64,000 nt of DNA from Echinarachnius parma (lineage: Eukaryota > Echinodermata > Echinoidea > Clypeasteroida > Echinarachniidae): assembly GCA_037951105.1 (NCBI GenBank), contig JBAMJV010010929.1:18503-82502 (forward strand), given 5' to 3'. The notes below the pieces were generated by a model. It saw only the letters and a program-made list of their open reading frames with translations, was not told the DNA's origin and did no database searches. Of the stretch, positions 50,771 to 63,100 are shown one piece after another. Position 1 is the stretch's first letter. Each line of letters opens with the position of its first letter. The position numbers and the translations under genes were made by a program.

Positions 50771-52235
50771 TCACACTCTTGTAGAAATCTTGTATGTCCA
50801 GTTTGTCTTTGTTTTCATTTGGATATCACTGTTTTCTTTGTGATTTGATACATCGCTGACATCCAATTTAGGGTTACATGTGAAGGTTAGAAATAAATCA
50901 GGCTTCCCATATTTGGCTACGATAGCCATTGCGTCCTGGAAGTTCTGCTGCATGGATCGTGGACTACCTTGGAATGAAGAAGGAAGGATGACAACTCTGC
51001 CAAGCGGAACTTCCCTTTGCCTTGTTTCGTTTTGATGGTGGTTCATTAGTCCTTGGTATTTTTCAACGCGCAAGCTGCTCTGGTTGTTGCGGATGTAGTC
51101 GAGGCGAGATGCTCCAGTTTTTACATATGCGTCAACGATATATTGCTGGAACAACTTTCCGGATCTATGGAGGGGGCTGAATTGTTCTCGTATTGATAAT
51201 CGGTACCTTGTAGCATCGGTACCTTGTAGCATGGTCACTTTGTTTCTTAGTTTTGAGGCATGTTGTTTTTGATGGGGCATGTTGTGCATCCATCCCAGGT
51301 CTGCTCTCGGAAAAAGGACAGGATGAATCATAGGGTCCACATTCACTGAGAGGCAGGAGATGCAGGTCAGTGGTTTGTTTTGAGGATATACCGTTATATA
51401 TCTTTTCTCTGGTGGCAATCCATCCTCTCCAACAAAAACTGCTGCGACTTCATCGCTTGTTGGTAAGTTGTATCTTTGATGGTCGGCCCCCCTTTTGAAA
51501 ACCATCTCGATCGTGGGTGGTGTTTCTGCTGTCATTGTGGCTTTGAACATCTCTTCTTGCTCAATCTGATACATATGTCTATATGCTGCGATATACGGAT
51601 TGGTCTGGTCTAGGACTGTTTGCACTATGGACATGGTGTCTCGCCGACAGTTCATTCCTTGTGGATGCTGCATTCGTTTGTCCATGGCTTCCTCACCTTC
51701 TATTATATACAGCTGTCCATATTTTGGTTGGTGTCCTTCATTTGGATGTAAAGTCCCTGTCCGGTGATACAATTGTCCATGTATTCGGAAACAATATGGT
51801 CCATGTCCTTGTGGTGGCGCCATCATTGCGCCATCATTGCACCAATAGAAGCAAATGCAAATGAGCTATTATAGCTTCTAATGTTCTTTAAGAAGTCTCT
51901 TGATTGTGCGTTGTCACTTTTGAGAAAAGTTTTTAGTTCTTGTGGGTATTGAGCCAAACTTTCAAGATGCACTTTGCCATTATGACAACAGTTCAAAGAT
52001 TCATTCTTGAACCGTAAGGCGAGGCAATATGGACATCTATGGTGCATTTCTCCGATGAAGAAAGTTGGTACATTAGCTTTCATAGTCCTGGCATTATTTG
52101 TTCTGTTTCGGCTCGGTGGAGGTTCATTCTGCTGGCTAGCTTGGGCTGGAGCACATGATGGACGGATTTGTGTTGGAGAATCATTGCTTCGGCTAGGGCT
52201 CGGGCCTTCCTTGCGGAGATCATGAGGCGATCATT
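50771..52235 (-). pseudogene. Helitron Rep N-terminal region, frameshifted and truncated
   Basis: On the minus strand, an Arg/Ser-rich lead (from about 52235) runs into FFIGEMHHRCPYCLALRFKN and KVHLESLAQYPQELKTFLK (to 51823). A second frame (51826-50771, 351 codons) has GPYCFRIHGQLYHRTGTLHP, IHPVLFPRADLGWM, QYIVDAYVKTGASRLDYIRN, RVVILPSSFQGSPRSMQQNF and KPDLFLTFTCNPK. This is the Helitron_like_N order. A tandem 11-base duplication (caatgatggcg twice, minus strand, near 51825) separates the frames. The protein stops shortly after TFTCNPK, before the HUH endonuclease and helicase. Different Helitron from the one at 40.4-41.9 kb. Confidence 0.85.
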
Positions 52236-52652
52236 CCCATGGACCAGGTCTGGCCATGGCTTGTTGTCAGATGTGCAGATCTAAGGAGACGATCGCGATC
52301 AGCTATACTCCCGAACCCGACGATAATCGGGTGAGGGCTGGATGGCTGTTTCCCGCGTTGTCGGGGTGCGAGTCGGTGGGCGTTAACAATTGGTATTGTT
52401 GCTGCATCCTCAGGGGTGATGAGTAAAAAGTGGGAATAAAAAGTGACAATGACAATACAAATTCATCACTCTCCTTAGTGGTGTTCTGATATCATTTAGA
52501 TTATGGTAATTACTTCAAGTTGCACGAGACACCGCTATCCTCCACTTGGTCATTTGACCCTGAGCTGAAGCTGTCCCCTGCTATTTTGGCAGTGGTAAAT
52601 GTTTAACAAATTGGACCATCCCATTGTTTCAGGGTTATACAATCCCCAATCA

Positions 52653-53105
52653 CTAAAATATCCTGAGATTTGGGTAACAGCATGGTAACAAATTGTGAAT
52701 TTCACTCATATGTGCTTTTTGTTCCTTCGCCCACCCCTTCTCGATAACTGGCTGTAGGATGTTCTTCTGGATATCATAGACCGTCTGTTCTACAATACAG
52801 GCCAGTCCTAAGTTTGATACGATCTGCTCCATCTTCGCCCAGCTCCCACCAGCAAACAATACTGCTGCAGAAAGCAGCACATTTCCGGCAGGTCTGTTTT
52901 GGTAGTATTGTTGGCTTTCCCATCTTGTTTGCTTGTTGCAAGTCAGACAGTCCTGTGTTATGGTCAGCAGCGTTCCTGAAAGTCTCTTTTGTATTTCCAC
53001 ATGGCCCAACCTACACTCCCCGCAAAGCTTGAATAGTAAGTATCCTGAGATTTGGGTTACATAGCATCCACCTCTCCAGTGTGAAAGGGAACATTTCAAT
53101 AGCAT
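52653..53105 (-). CDS. Cysteine-rich uncharacterised ORF, transposon-linked family
   Basis: A 150-codon minus-strand frame with SGYLLFKLCGECRLGHVEIQ, GTLLTITQDCLTCNKQTRWE and GNVLLSAAVLFAGGSWAKME. The C..C (FKLCGEC), C..C (DCLTC) and G(N)..LSAA..F.G pattern resembles a repetitive, uncharacterised animal protein family, often with an N-terminal THAP or other zinc finger, that I associate with transposons. No catalytic motif visible. It may be one exon of a larger frame. The motif tatcctgagatttgggt occurs on both sides (52662 and 53040). Confidence 0.45.
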   Translation of the reverse strand: MLLKCSLSHWRGGCYVTQISGYLLFKLCGECRLGHVEIQKRLSGTLLTITQDCLTCNKQTRWESQQYYQNRPAGNVLLSAAVLFAGGSWAKMEQIVSNLGLACIVEQTVYDIQKNILQPVIEKGWAKEQKAHMSEIHNLLPCCYPNLRIF

Positions 53106-53565
53106 AAAGATACTTCACATACATAATATAATATCATTCTAGAAAGTATAATGGTGAACTGCAAGTATTCGTACAGTGCTCAACTATAGGGTAGGAGAGC
53201 TCTACATTTATATATTTTTATTTTAACAACATTATAATTTCACTAACATGTGCCTTATTTGTTCCCCGGGCACTGAGTCTAGGGCAGTGGTCTATTTGAC
53301 TTATAAAGAGTTTGCCAACACATACATGTAAATGTAGATGTTCAATTTCGTGCCTATTTTATTAAAAAAACAGTGTTTATTACATGTAGATGGATTATAT
53401 TCTGAAATTCTTTTTTTAAAGTCCTGTAGGCCTACATGTATTTTGTAATGTTCATACATTCATTGATGGTTTATATTCTGAAATTCTTTTAAAGTCCTGC
53501 ATTTTGTAATGTTCATGTTTTCATTATACAGTGGAAGGTTGTTATAATGAGGAGCTTGGGACCCT
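53106..53565. other. Non-coding stretch
   Basis: AT-rich. Contains an inverted copy of the motif seen at 13527 and 13974 (aaagagtttgccaacacata, 53307). The motif gatggattatattctgaaat / gatggtttatattctgaaat is duplicated at 53389 and 53465. No gene. Confidence 0.4.
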
Positions 53566-53714
53566 GGGCCCCGTTTCATGAAAGGGTCTTATCTAAGGAC
53601 CATCCTAACTGTCACGCGACTATGACTGAATTACGTACAATATGTACATAATTAAGTCAGTCACTTGACAATTAAGACTGTATTTAGATAAGACTCTTTT
53701 GTGAAACGGGGACC
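53566..53714. mobile_element. Short foldback element
   Basis: gggccccgtttcatgaaagg, then gtcttatctaag, is mirrored by tagataagactcttttgtgaaacgggg. About 149 bp with ~32-bp imperfect inverted ends. Probably a MITE; no target duplication established. Confidence 0.6.
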
Positions 53715-54722
53715 TGAATATTACCAAGCAAGATCAGGTAAAAAAATATAGAAGAATACAAAGATGTTGGACCAGCAAGATTATCTTGTTGTAAAAAGGG
53801 TACCATTTTTTTTTTTTTTTAAGACACCATGTAAATGTAGTGATTTGTTTTAGTCACCCTGTAGTGCTGTTGGAATGCATACGACACAGGTCTAGGCCCT
53901 AACAAAAGCTTACTGTCAGAAGTACCATTCATCAACATATATACATTTTCTCATATTAAAAATAGTGGTTAGTTAAAACTTAAAAATTGCTTTCATGAGC
54001 AGTAACACACTGCTGCTCATGAATATTTATATATTCATGAGCCACTGCTCATTAAATATGCAATTTGTTTTTACTATTAAAATTAGTGCTTAAAGCACTA
54101 TTTTTAATTATGAGAAAATGTATATGAATGCTACTATTAGCAGTAAGCGTTCAATAGGAGCCTAGACTCATGATTTTGTGTTCCAACAGCACTACAGGGT
54201 GACACATAAATTGTTGTTTTTTTTCTTTTTTTCTGTGCCTGTACATAAGACGCACCCCCCACTTTTGCATTTTTCCGTTGGAAAAAAAGTCTTATACACA
54301 GAGATTTACGGTATGTTATACTTGAGCTCTTTATAATGAGGTTCCACTGAGGATATTTTGGAATATGAACAATGTTTTTTGTGTGGTATCTACATCTATA
54401 TTCTAGGTAATGACAACTTAGCATTTTGAATGTTATCTCCCATTATGTTTGAGCGTACAACTGTTTACTTTACCCTGCCGGGAATTGTTTGTGTTATTGT
54501 TTCAAGATATAGTTTCATAAAATGGAATCTGGAATACTATGCAATATCTGGTTGATTAAAAGAAAAATTAATGATCAAATGCTTTTGCGTACCAGTGTTG
54601 TATCCATTTTGTTCTTTTTGTTTGTGTGTTCATGAATGTATGTATGCATGTATATGTGTTTGTATTATGTGTTTGTAACCTTGCTGTGCGTCAGTGTTGT
54701 GGAATAATAGGAAAACAAAACG
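53715..54722. other. Non-coding stretch with inverted AT-rich motif
   Basis: aaaatagtggttagttaaaa and actgctgctcatgaatattt are partly mirrored by catgagccactgctcattaa and ttagtgcttaaagcactatt (53950-54115). A T-run is at 53808-53821. No gene recognised. Confidence 0.4.
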
Positions 54723-54726
54723 TTAA

Positions 54727-55098
54727 AGGGATCTGGTAACTTTGCAAAAAGTGATGAGTGGTTGATACAATATATATTATTGTTATCTGATATGTCCACT
54801 AGGTGCTGTGTGAAAATTTCAAGTTAAATGGACTTAAAATGGCCGAGTAATGAGCAAAAATGCAAAGTGACATTCACCAACTCATTGCATTCACTTTGTA
54901 CACGGTTCTAACGATCCGTTGGATAATTTTTGACAACTGAACACTTCAATCGTAAATATCTTTTTAACGAAAGGGAAATTTGAAAAACCAAAACCTGTCC
55001 CATGCTTTTTTTGTTGATAAGAATACAACAAGGTGTATGAGAGAACCGCTAGAATTTCAATTGGATGTTTAGGATTTGGACAATGTTACTAAGTCCCT
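54727..55098. mobile_element. TTAA-flanked MITE
   Basis: Starts AGGGATCTGGTAAC and ends with the inverse of AGGGACTTAGTAACAT. TTAA at 54723-54726 and 55099-55102. The right half (cttcaatcgtaaatatcttt, gagagaaccgctagaatttc) is related to segments inside the tandem units at 14957-17295 and to the split copy at 49165-49660. Confidence 0.78.
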
Positions 55099-55249
55099 TT
55101 AAGAAAACACTCTGAGTAAACATAGTTTCCAAATTTTTTCCCATGGGGCTTCTACAGGGATTTATTTTTAATTAATTGAAAATATTTTTCTCAGTGTTTC
55201 CTTAACGTTTTGATTTCCTATATGTGTTTGTATATGTATAGGTAATTAG

Positions 55250-55375
55250 GTATACGTGTGTATGTTTATGTGTGATTGTGTGTGTGTATGTGCACTTGTA
55301 TGTGACTTGTGTGTGTGTGTGTGCATGTATGTGTGTGTATATCTGTTTGTTTGTATGTATGTGTGTGTCATGTTT
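55250..55375. repeat. TG-rich microsatellite
   Basis: Imperfect (TG)n / (TGTA)n run. Explains the His/Thr-rich chance frame on the minus strand. Confidence 0.85.
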
Positions 55376-55712
55376 GTAGTGTTTACATAACTTAGAGTGT
55401 GTGGCAGTTTGAAATTAAAGGACATAAACATTGAAGTACACAGACAAGTCACGTTTTAAAAAGGTATATTCTCTTTTAATGTGCAGAAAATCATCAATCC
55501 ACAAAAATATCAATACATATCAATAATATAAGCTCAGATTTTTTTTAAAACCTCTTTGTTATACAGACGTAATACATATACAGCTATGTTTGTGCCATTA
55601 ATTACATTCCACATTGAATATATGCGCTATAAAATGACCAAAACAAATCTATGATATTATGGAGTGTCAAACATAAAACATAAAACATAAAACATCTTAT
55701 ATCACCTATTAA

Positions 55713-56286
55713 AGGGTAACTAAATTAAAAACGCATGTTGACTTTGGTTGATCTATAATAATGAATACATCACATATCTGTTGACTATTTGATGTACATT
55801 TTTGTCATATATTTTATATAATTTTGTAATTACTTTTTTCTACCTGCTAAGCTTCACCCCTAAAAAAAAACCGCCAGAAGCTATTGACTTCTGTGACATC
55901 ATAATACCATTCAACCATCAGTCAGCTAGATGAACAAAATACATTGGTATGTCAACTGATCACCTTCATACAATGCCTACTCACCATGAAAAGAAGGGTT
56001 TCAATGAAAACATCAAATGCTAATGCAATAAGGTACTCAGTGGGTGAGAACATATCTTTTGTTTATGTTTATCTAGCTGATCGATGGTTAAATGGTATTG
56101 TGATGTCAGAGAAGTCAATGGAGAAGAGTTTTTTTAGGGGTGGATCTTAGCAGGTCGAACAAAAATAATAGAAACAAAAATATTTAAAAAATGACAAAAA
56201 TGTACATCGAATAGTCAACAGATATGTGATGTATTCATTATTATAGATCAACCAAAGTCAACATGCGTTTTTAATTTAGTCATCCT
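55713..56286. mobile_element. TTAA-flanked, near-palindromic MITE
   Basis: Starts AGGGTAACTAAATTAAAAAC and ends with the inverse of AGGATGACTAAATTAAAAAC. TTAA at 55709-55712 and 56287-56290. The arms match for most of the element: gcatgttgactttggttgat / atcaaccaaagtcaacatgc, gacttctgtgacatcataat / gtattgtgatgtcagagaag, cacccctaaaaaaa / ttttttaggggtg. The whole 574-bp sequence could fold into one long hairpin. Confidence 0.82.
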
Positions 56287-56290
56287 TTAA

Positions 56291-56789
56291 AGGGATAGTG
56301 GAGTATTGGTCAAACTTAACTTTAGTAACTAAAACCTGCACCATTACAATACAAAATAATAGTTATAACTTCACCATGCTCGAAAAGTATACACAATTAC
56401 AAAAGTCTTATTACAAACGACTAAGTAAAACCCTTATTAAAACCCCTATTATCATTCAAAAAGAGCCGTTACAACTCAAGAGGGCGCTCTCTTTAAAAAT
56501 AATTGGTTTTAGCCATTTTTCATACAAAATTGTGCATTTAATGTTTTGTTAAAATAATGATTCAATAGAGATCATTTTTTCTAAAAAGTCAAAATATCCC
56601 CTGGTGAAGAATTTTTTAATACAAATATGTTTATGGATATGTCAGCCGTTTCTGAACCGATTTTGTTCAAATAAAGTTTATTCTGTCATTAAAATTGTAT
56701 GTCCTTTCAAATTTGACAGTCAGTTTTTCATTATCTCACAAAAAAATATTTTGTGAAGTGCCCCCCTATACCAACACTCAACTATCCCT
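56291..56789. mobile_element. TTAA-flanked Kolobok-like MITE (abutting)
   Basis: Starts AGGGATAGTGGAGTATTGGT and ends with the inverse of AGGGATAGTTGAGTGTTGGT. TTAA at 56287-56290 (shared with the previous element) and 56790-56793. The interior is similar to 57188-57720 (tttctgaaccgattttgttc, aagtttattctgtc). Confidence 0.82.
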
Positions 56790-56793
56790 TTAA

Positions 56794-57187
56794 CATTTAA
56801 ATTCAACACTTGAAACGTCATTGTTTTAAAGAGTAATGTGATGTGTGCTATCATTAACAATTAATAGAGAGATTAAATTAATATTAGAATCGGCCACTTT
56901 GGTTTATTTTCACGAACGTGCATGCTTTTCAAAATAAAGATAACACTTGAAATCAGTGAATTTGTCATTGAATGTTTGAATCCGCGACTTTTATTTGAAT
57001 GCCTTTGTTCATGGACATGTCGGTTAGCCTTTCCTAATCTGAATCCTAATCTGAAACCCAATCTGTACAAACAATTCCAAAACTTCTGCCAGCAATGATG
57101 TCACACGCCTTTTGTGTAATGCCGACAGCGTCGGGCAAAGTTTTAGGGGCAGTCCCACTTATGATTTTTACTTAGATTTTCTGTTGA
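56794..57187. other. Non-coding stretch
   Basis: A minus-strand chance frame with a LGFRLGFRLGK repeat comes from an aatctgaa(a/t)cc triplication near 57035-57065. Nothing else seen. Confidence 0.45.
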
Positions 57188-57720
57188 AGGGTTAGTTTAG
57201 TTTTGGTAAGGCTGAACTTTAGTAGCCAAAACCTGCACAGTAACATTATAAACTAATACTTATAACTCCACCATGCTCGAAAGCTATACAAAATTACAAA
57301 CGACTAAGTAAAAAGCATGTTATTCAAAAAGAGCCATTAAAACACAAGAGGGCGCTTTTTAAAAAGGCATTGGTTTCAACCATTTTTCATACAAAATTAT
57401 GCATATGATGTTTTATTGATATAATGATTAAATAGCGAGATCATCAACAACTATTTAAAAAACGCTTTTGAACATTTTTGAAAAAGTGCAAGCATTTTAA
57501 ATTTTTTTTCTAAAAATCATCTAATTATTTGGGCCCCAAATAATTATAAGATCAGATATATTTATTGATATTTCAGCCGTTTCTGGGTCGATTTTGACCA
57601 AATAAAGTTTATTCTGCAATTAAAATTGCATGTTCTCTCAAATTCGACACTCAGTTTTTCATTACCTCACAAAAAAATTGTGATGTGCAGCTCCCTCTCT
57701 ACCAAAACTAAACTACCCCT
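57188..57720. mobile_element. Kolobok-like MITE, longer form
   Basis: Starts AGGGTTAGTTTAGTTTTGGT and ends with the inverse of AGGGGTAGTTTAGTTTTGGT. The right flank is TTAA (57721-57724); the left is TTGA, one substitution from TTAA. Same family as 49249-49558, which is a shorter (internally deleted) version, and 56291-56789. Confidence 0.8.
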
Positions 57721-57724
57721 TTAA

Positions 57725-59239
57725 ATTCATATGGTCGATGGAAAACTTTTAGCATAATTTGATTCTCCGTGAAAAATGTAAAAACTCTGTCTAAAAGTAA
57801 AATTTTGCGTCATTTTGATGTAGGGACCACTTTTTGGTTTCACGGCCACGACCGTGATATAAAAGAAATCAAAACAAAAATAAGCAGAGAAATACGTGGG
57901 TTCTGAGTAAGTAACAACATGTTTTGCTCATTAAAAAAACAAAAACATAAGGAGCATTTGCGAGGCACGGATGTAATCCCAATATAATAACTTCATACAA
58001 AATGCGTTTGTATCAACATGATCAATAAAAGCAAAATACTCAGCTATATCCAGCTTTTCTTAGATTAATCAAGTATAATCCCCTATTTTGTGGCCACCTC
58101 ATATACACATCATTATCTGTTATTTTATCTAATTCAAAGGTTAACTTTGGAAAGTTGTATTACTGAGTTTGCAAAAGTACATCTATTTTTATATCACTCG
58201 TACACATTTTCTCCATTCATTTTGACAAAAATGACCCAACAAACAACGTCACGTTACGGCACTTACGTTGACTGACGTATTTATGTGACCAAAATATACA
58301 TAAGATGAACACGGAAAGATCGTGTTATACATAACAAGATATTCCTATAAACAACGAACATTTTAAAAAAACATTTTATTTTATTTGTTTACATTTTAAA
58401 TATAGTCCCTATATATTTATCAACACTATTGTATATATGTGACTCTCTTTCCTCAAACCCACATTACTTAAGCAGGGGGCTAGGGGTTCCCCCCCCCCCC
58501 CCCCCCCCCCCACCCTAGAGTTGTGAAAATTGCCATATTCGGGCAAACTCATGTCATATTCAGGCAAACTCGTGCCATAATTTGGCAAATTAATCACATC
58601 ATTCGTGAAAAATCATAATCGGAAACAAATCTTTGAGCTTCATCGTATCTTTTTTCAGGCAGCTAAATGGCAGGGACATGTTTTGCTGTTAGGTGTTAGG
58701 ATGGTATTTTGGGCAAAATACCTCAGACTGAATCGCCACAGCCGTGGACGTCCCCGTCTGATCATGGACCGTACTTACTGGCGTACTGGTGCGGAGAGGA
58801 GGGGGGGGGGGGGGGCTTGGGGGCTCTTGCCCCCTCGTCCCCCCCCCCCCCCCCACAAAAAAAAAAATAACATTCAATCAAGGCTTATTTCTAATCCGAT
58901 ACCGGTGATTTAAACAAAAAGGGTGTTTCTTGAGACATGATAACTCAGATTCTACTTTATGTTGAGTCAAATTTCCTTATTAGGTATGCACCAGATTGCA
59001 TAATTCAAAGTAAACAATGCAAAAGCTCCCTTACCGGGCATGCGCTGACACCCACCTCCCTCCCATCAAACTCTCCCTCGGGGATCGGCTTTGTCTATGG
59101 CTGGTCAACCTTGTTCATGTTGTTGTATCATAAATTATGTGCAATTTGGTGCAATGTTTGAACTGTATATACACGTATGTCATAAGGATTATTTATAAAA
59201 TAATTATTTTGTGCCATAAGGTATTAGTAGAAACTATAT
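57725..59239. other. Non-coding stretch with long C/G runs
   Basis: Poly-C at about 58490-58512. A G-run/C-run pair at about 58801-58853 (gagggggggg...cttgggggctcttgccccctcg...cccc) folds on itself. About 58975-59060 (ggtatgcaccagattgcataattcaaa) has a second copy at 59770-59835 (ggtatgccccagattgcatagtttcaa). No gene recognised. Confidence 0.45.
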
Positions 59240-59610
59240 AAACCAATGAGAAGTCTCCGTTCCGTAAAAAAGAACCTCTTGATAGTCCCTAAAACACAAA
59301 CACATACATACGGGGATCGTGCATTTGGAACAGTATAGCACCCAGGTTATGGAATGAGCTTCCCCAACAATTGAGAGACATTACAAACACAGATTGTTTT
59401 GTGAAGTCATTGAAGACCCATCTTTTTGTTTAAATAGGCTGCACTGTAATAATGTTTATCTTGTCTTTAATTGTATAATTTTTGTGTGTATGTTGTTTTT
59501 GTAGGTTGTAATATATTTTGTTTATTTAATTTAGTATGTAAAGCGCATAGAGAGTAATCTTACTATTATACGCTATATAAATGTATATTATTATTATTAT
59601 TATTATTATT
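59240..59610 (+). pseudogene. LINE 3' end (CR1/L2-like) with ATT tail
   Basis: The plus-strand sequence encodes, with one 2-nt disruption near 59335, a tail like NLLIVPKTQTHTYGDRAFGT, then APRLWNELPQQLRDI and FVKSLKTHLF. It is followed by aaagcgcatagagagtaatc, cgctatataaatg and a (TAT)n tail at about 59577-59614. The AP.LWN.LP..(L/I)R ... SFK..LKT.LF ending, short 3'UTR and microsatellite tail are diagnostic of CR1/L2-type LINEs. 5'-truncated. Confidence 0.85.
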
Positions 59611-59739
59611 ATTATGTCACTTTGCGAATATAATTTGTTTGGGTGCATATTTAAAAGCAAATTGTTTTCTTCATGAAACAACTATAACGTGTTTTTTTTG
59701 TCTAGTCGGAAGAATCATGACGCACTTACCCACTTATAG

Positions 59740-59920
59740 TACATGGCGTCAAGTCCGAATTTTCTTCCTAGGTATGCCCCAGATTGCATAGTTTCAAGTT
59801 TTAAAAAATATATAAAAAAGCTCCCTATACTGTGCGAGGGGGACACCCCCTCCCACATCATCCCTTCTCTCAGTTGGGAGCCCCCCCCCCCCCCCCCCCC
59901 ACACCTCCCCCTCACCTCCC
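59740..59920. repeat. Dispersed repeat with C-run
   Basis: Copy of the family at about 58975-59060 (ccagattgcatagtttcaag, aaagctcccta), followed by a run of about 19 C at 59881-59899. Non-coding. Confidence 0.5.
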
Positions 59921-60112
59921 TCCCATAGCTTACCCCGCTTCGATCATTCGGGCTTGGTCGCTTCGCTCCCTCGAAAAGTCTCAGACTCGCTGCTTGCGCA
60001 AGGTGCCATCATGCTATACATGGTAGTGATCCGGTTTTATTTTAGCCCCCCCACCCCTAACTAGGTCGAGTGATTTCTAACGTTGTCTTCGCGCGAAAAC
60101 TCCCTAATCATA

Positions 60113-63100
60113 TCAGAACACAACACGAATACAAATTACAGCCACGCTTACTAAAGTAAAATTAATTTCCTTTGATGCATTGCCATTACAAATAGCAACC
60201 CTCTTATACTCCGCGACGGAAAGCACAGTCTTGTTTGAAGAAATCCGCTCACTTCCGGTACGCCCTCGATCCATAATGACAAAGTCAAGAGTAAAGTTTG
60301 TCCTGCCACCGTCATTCTCTGCCCAACAAGAGAGGGTGCTAGGCATGTCACTGGACACCAGCTTGATAAGCAATCCGCCCTCTAGATATGCACGAACTAC
60401 CTTCGGGGACGAGAAGAGGCCTTCGTCAGAGGAAACAGGACCAGTGAATCCCGGATGCAAGGTTCTCTTGCGCAATTGGACACGGTAACTCGAGAGATCT
60501 CTCCCCGACATATGCGATCAGGGAAAGCCGGGGCTGGGTGCAGAGACTTGGAGGACACAACAGACCCGAAGATGAAGAGGCTGCAGCATCCTTTAGGGAT
60601 TGGCTTTCAAGTCGTAGAGGGGACTTACATATTACAGATGAGCTGGCAAAGGATCGGAGGTAGTGCGACATGTGACAATCGCAAGCCCAAGGATTATCAT
60701 GGAGTGATACAATCAAATGTTTCGAAAAGAAAGTCAGCGAATTTCCCTCCAAATTGGTGAGCTGATTTCCATTCAAGGAAATCATCCAGAGTGTCATCTG
60801 AAAACGAAACGAACCTTTTCCAACTGCTCGTATACGATTATGATCGAGAACCAATCTGCAGAATTGCTGATGCGCTGGAAACGTTTTGTTGTTGATAATT
60901 AGGATACGGTTGTGGGAGAGTTCCATTCGGTACGGTCCGTTAACGAACGGAAAACGGATGTCAGGAATTGGTGAAATTTGATTATTTGATAAATCTAAAG
61001 TTCGGAGATTGGGAGCATGGACGTTTAGATGACAAACATCAGTCAGATTGTTTTGTGCAAGATTAAGTATCCTGAGGTTTTGGAATGTGATGTTGCTGGT
61101 ATTTCTGAACCGTGTCTGTATCTTCGAATTATTCGTCAGGTAGAGGTATGCCACATTACCAATCGCATCAAAAGTAGGTAATATATGCGAATGGGACATA
61201 TCAAGCCACTTTAGTTCATTTAAACTACTCATCATAGTTACGTATGTATCAGTGAGGGGATTGTTGGAAAGGCGAATCTGTGTCAAACGATTGAGATCAA
61301 TACATAAATTGGATGGGAGATATGTAAGTCGATTGCTCTCCAGATCTAGATTTTGAAGGTTGATCAGACCTCGGAACCCGGTCTCCTGTATAACTGCTAT
61401 CACATTGGTCGACAAGTTCAGATCCTGCAGAGCTCCTGCGCCATAAAATTGATAGGGACCAATCTCTCGAATCAAGTTCCCCGGAAGGCTCACAACAATT
61501 AGTCTGTCGTGAATAGTGATTGCGCGGAAATCAGTCAGACCAAATTGCTTTGGGCGCTTATTATTCGAGCGGACAGGGTCGAATTTTCACACAGGCGTGC
61601 CCTATTATTATCCAGACTAACCGCTATATCACCAGATGCAGGCATAAAAACAAAACACAGTTTGTTCCTGTCGAGGTACAATTGATAAGGTGATGATAGA
61701 CCCCAATATTTTGTCATGTCGAACTCGTATAAGTGATTCCCTGCAAGATCTAACGTTGTCAAAAGAGACGAAAATGGCTGAAGTACATGGATGTCATTAT
61801 TTGAAAGATGCAAAGTGCTCAGAACGGGAAGGTGTTTCATAACCTGTTCATCTATCATTTGTATCCTATTATTCTCTAGCTTTAACCATTTAAGGGAGCC
61901 CAAAGTTTTGCTGAGATTAAAACGAAGAAGCTGATTGCAGGAAATGTCAAGGGTACGCAACTTAACCATACCTTCAAATGTGTCACCTCCGAGATAAACC
62001 AGGCTGTTTCCAGACATGTTTAAAAAGCTGAGCAACGGCAGAGAGGTAAACTTCTCTATTACTTGTATCTCGTTCAGCTCAAGTCTTAAAATCAGCAGCT
62101 TCACATTCCCCTTTAGATTTTCTTCCCTCCACTCTCTCATTGAATTCTCAAGGAGCCATAACGATCGTAGGTTAGTCATGTTTGTCAAATTGTCAATGGA
62201 CGACAATCTGTTATCGGCTAAATCGATGTGATCTAAGTGTTGGTGAACAGGGTAGGAAAGGTTCACTGAAGTCAGTGTGTTCCCACTGGCGTACACAAGT
62301 TCCAGACATCCAGTCAAAAATAATTCAGTGAGATTGTTGCGATTCAGGTTCAATATTTCAACAGAGTTATTCCGTAGTATTAACTCGTTGTCCAAAAGGC
62401 GTAATTTGTTGCCATTCAGCAAGAGGCTCTGAAGATGCGGTAGTTATACGTGGTGCATCGCTGCCTGGACTAGCAGATTATCTCGGAGGTCCAGTGTTTT
62501 AAGGTTGGTGAGGTTAGACAAAGCCGGGTACTGGATCGATCGTAGCTTATTAGCAGCTAAGTAGATGCGAAGCAAGCTTGGAAGATTCCTAATAGCCGTC
62601 ACGTCTTTCAATCGGTTGTTTTCGAGGTTGAGTATCTCTAAATAGGAAAGTTGAGAAAACGCCTCGCCATGGACATGTTGAATATTGCCCGAGTCGAAAT
62701 GGAGTACTTCTACTCGGTTTAATATACTGAGATTAGTTAGGACTTTGATGTCATTGGCTCCCATGAACAGCATGTATATTTCCGTAGGTCCGTCAGTAAA
62801 CATGGTCTCTGATATATCTTCAATCCTGTTACCATGTATCCTGAGTAATCTCGCGTGATACGGGAGCCTGGTTGGTGTGGGCAGGTTGTTGTATGCAATA
62901 TTGAGTTCATGAAGGGTTCTCCTGGAAGTCAAACGACGCGGCCAATCTTCCAGCAGGTTGTGTGAGATTATGATTATGACTAGATTGGGTAAAGAGCCGA
63001 GGTATGGAATGAAAGTTAGATGGTTGTACGACATATCTAGAAAGTCTAAGGTGGTCAGATCCTCCATAGCACCCTCCTCGATGTAATGTATGTTGTTGTA

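Noticed and set aside
55246-55452. Thr/His-rich small protein
   Set aside because: Antisense reading of a TG-rich microsatellite.
58480-58860. Poly-C and poly-G tracts as functional G-quadruplex signals
   Set aside because: Runs like these recur within repeats across the window (9726, 28176, 42210, 58490, 59881) and vary between copies, which fits slippage in repeat DNA rather than a specific signal.
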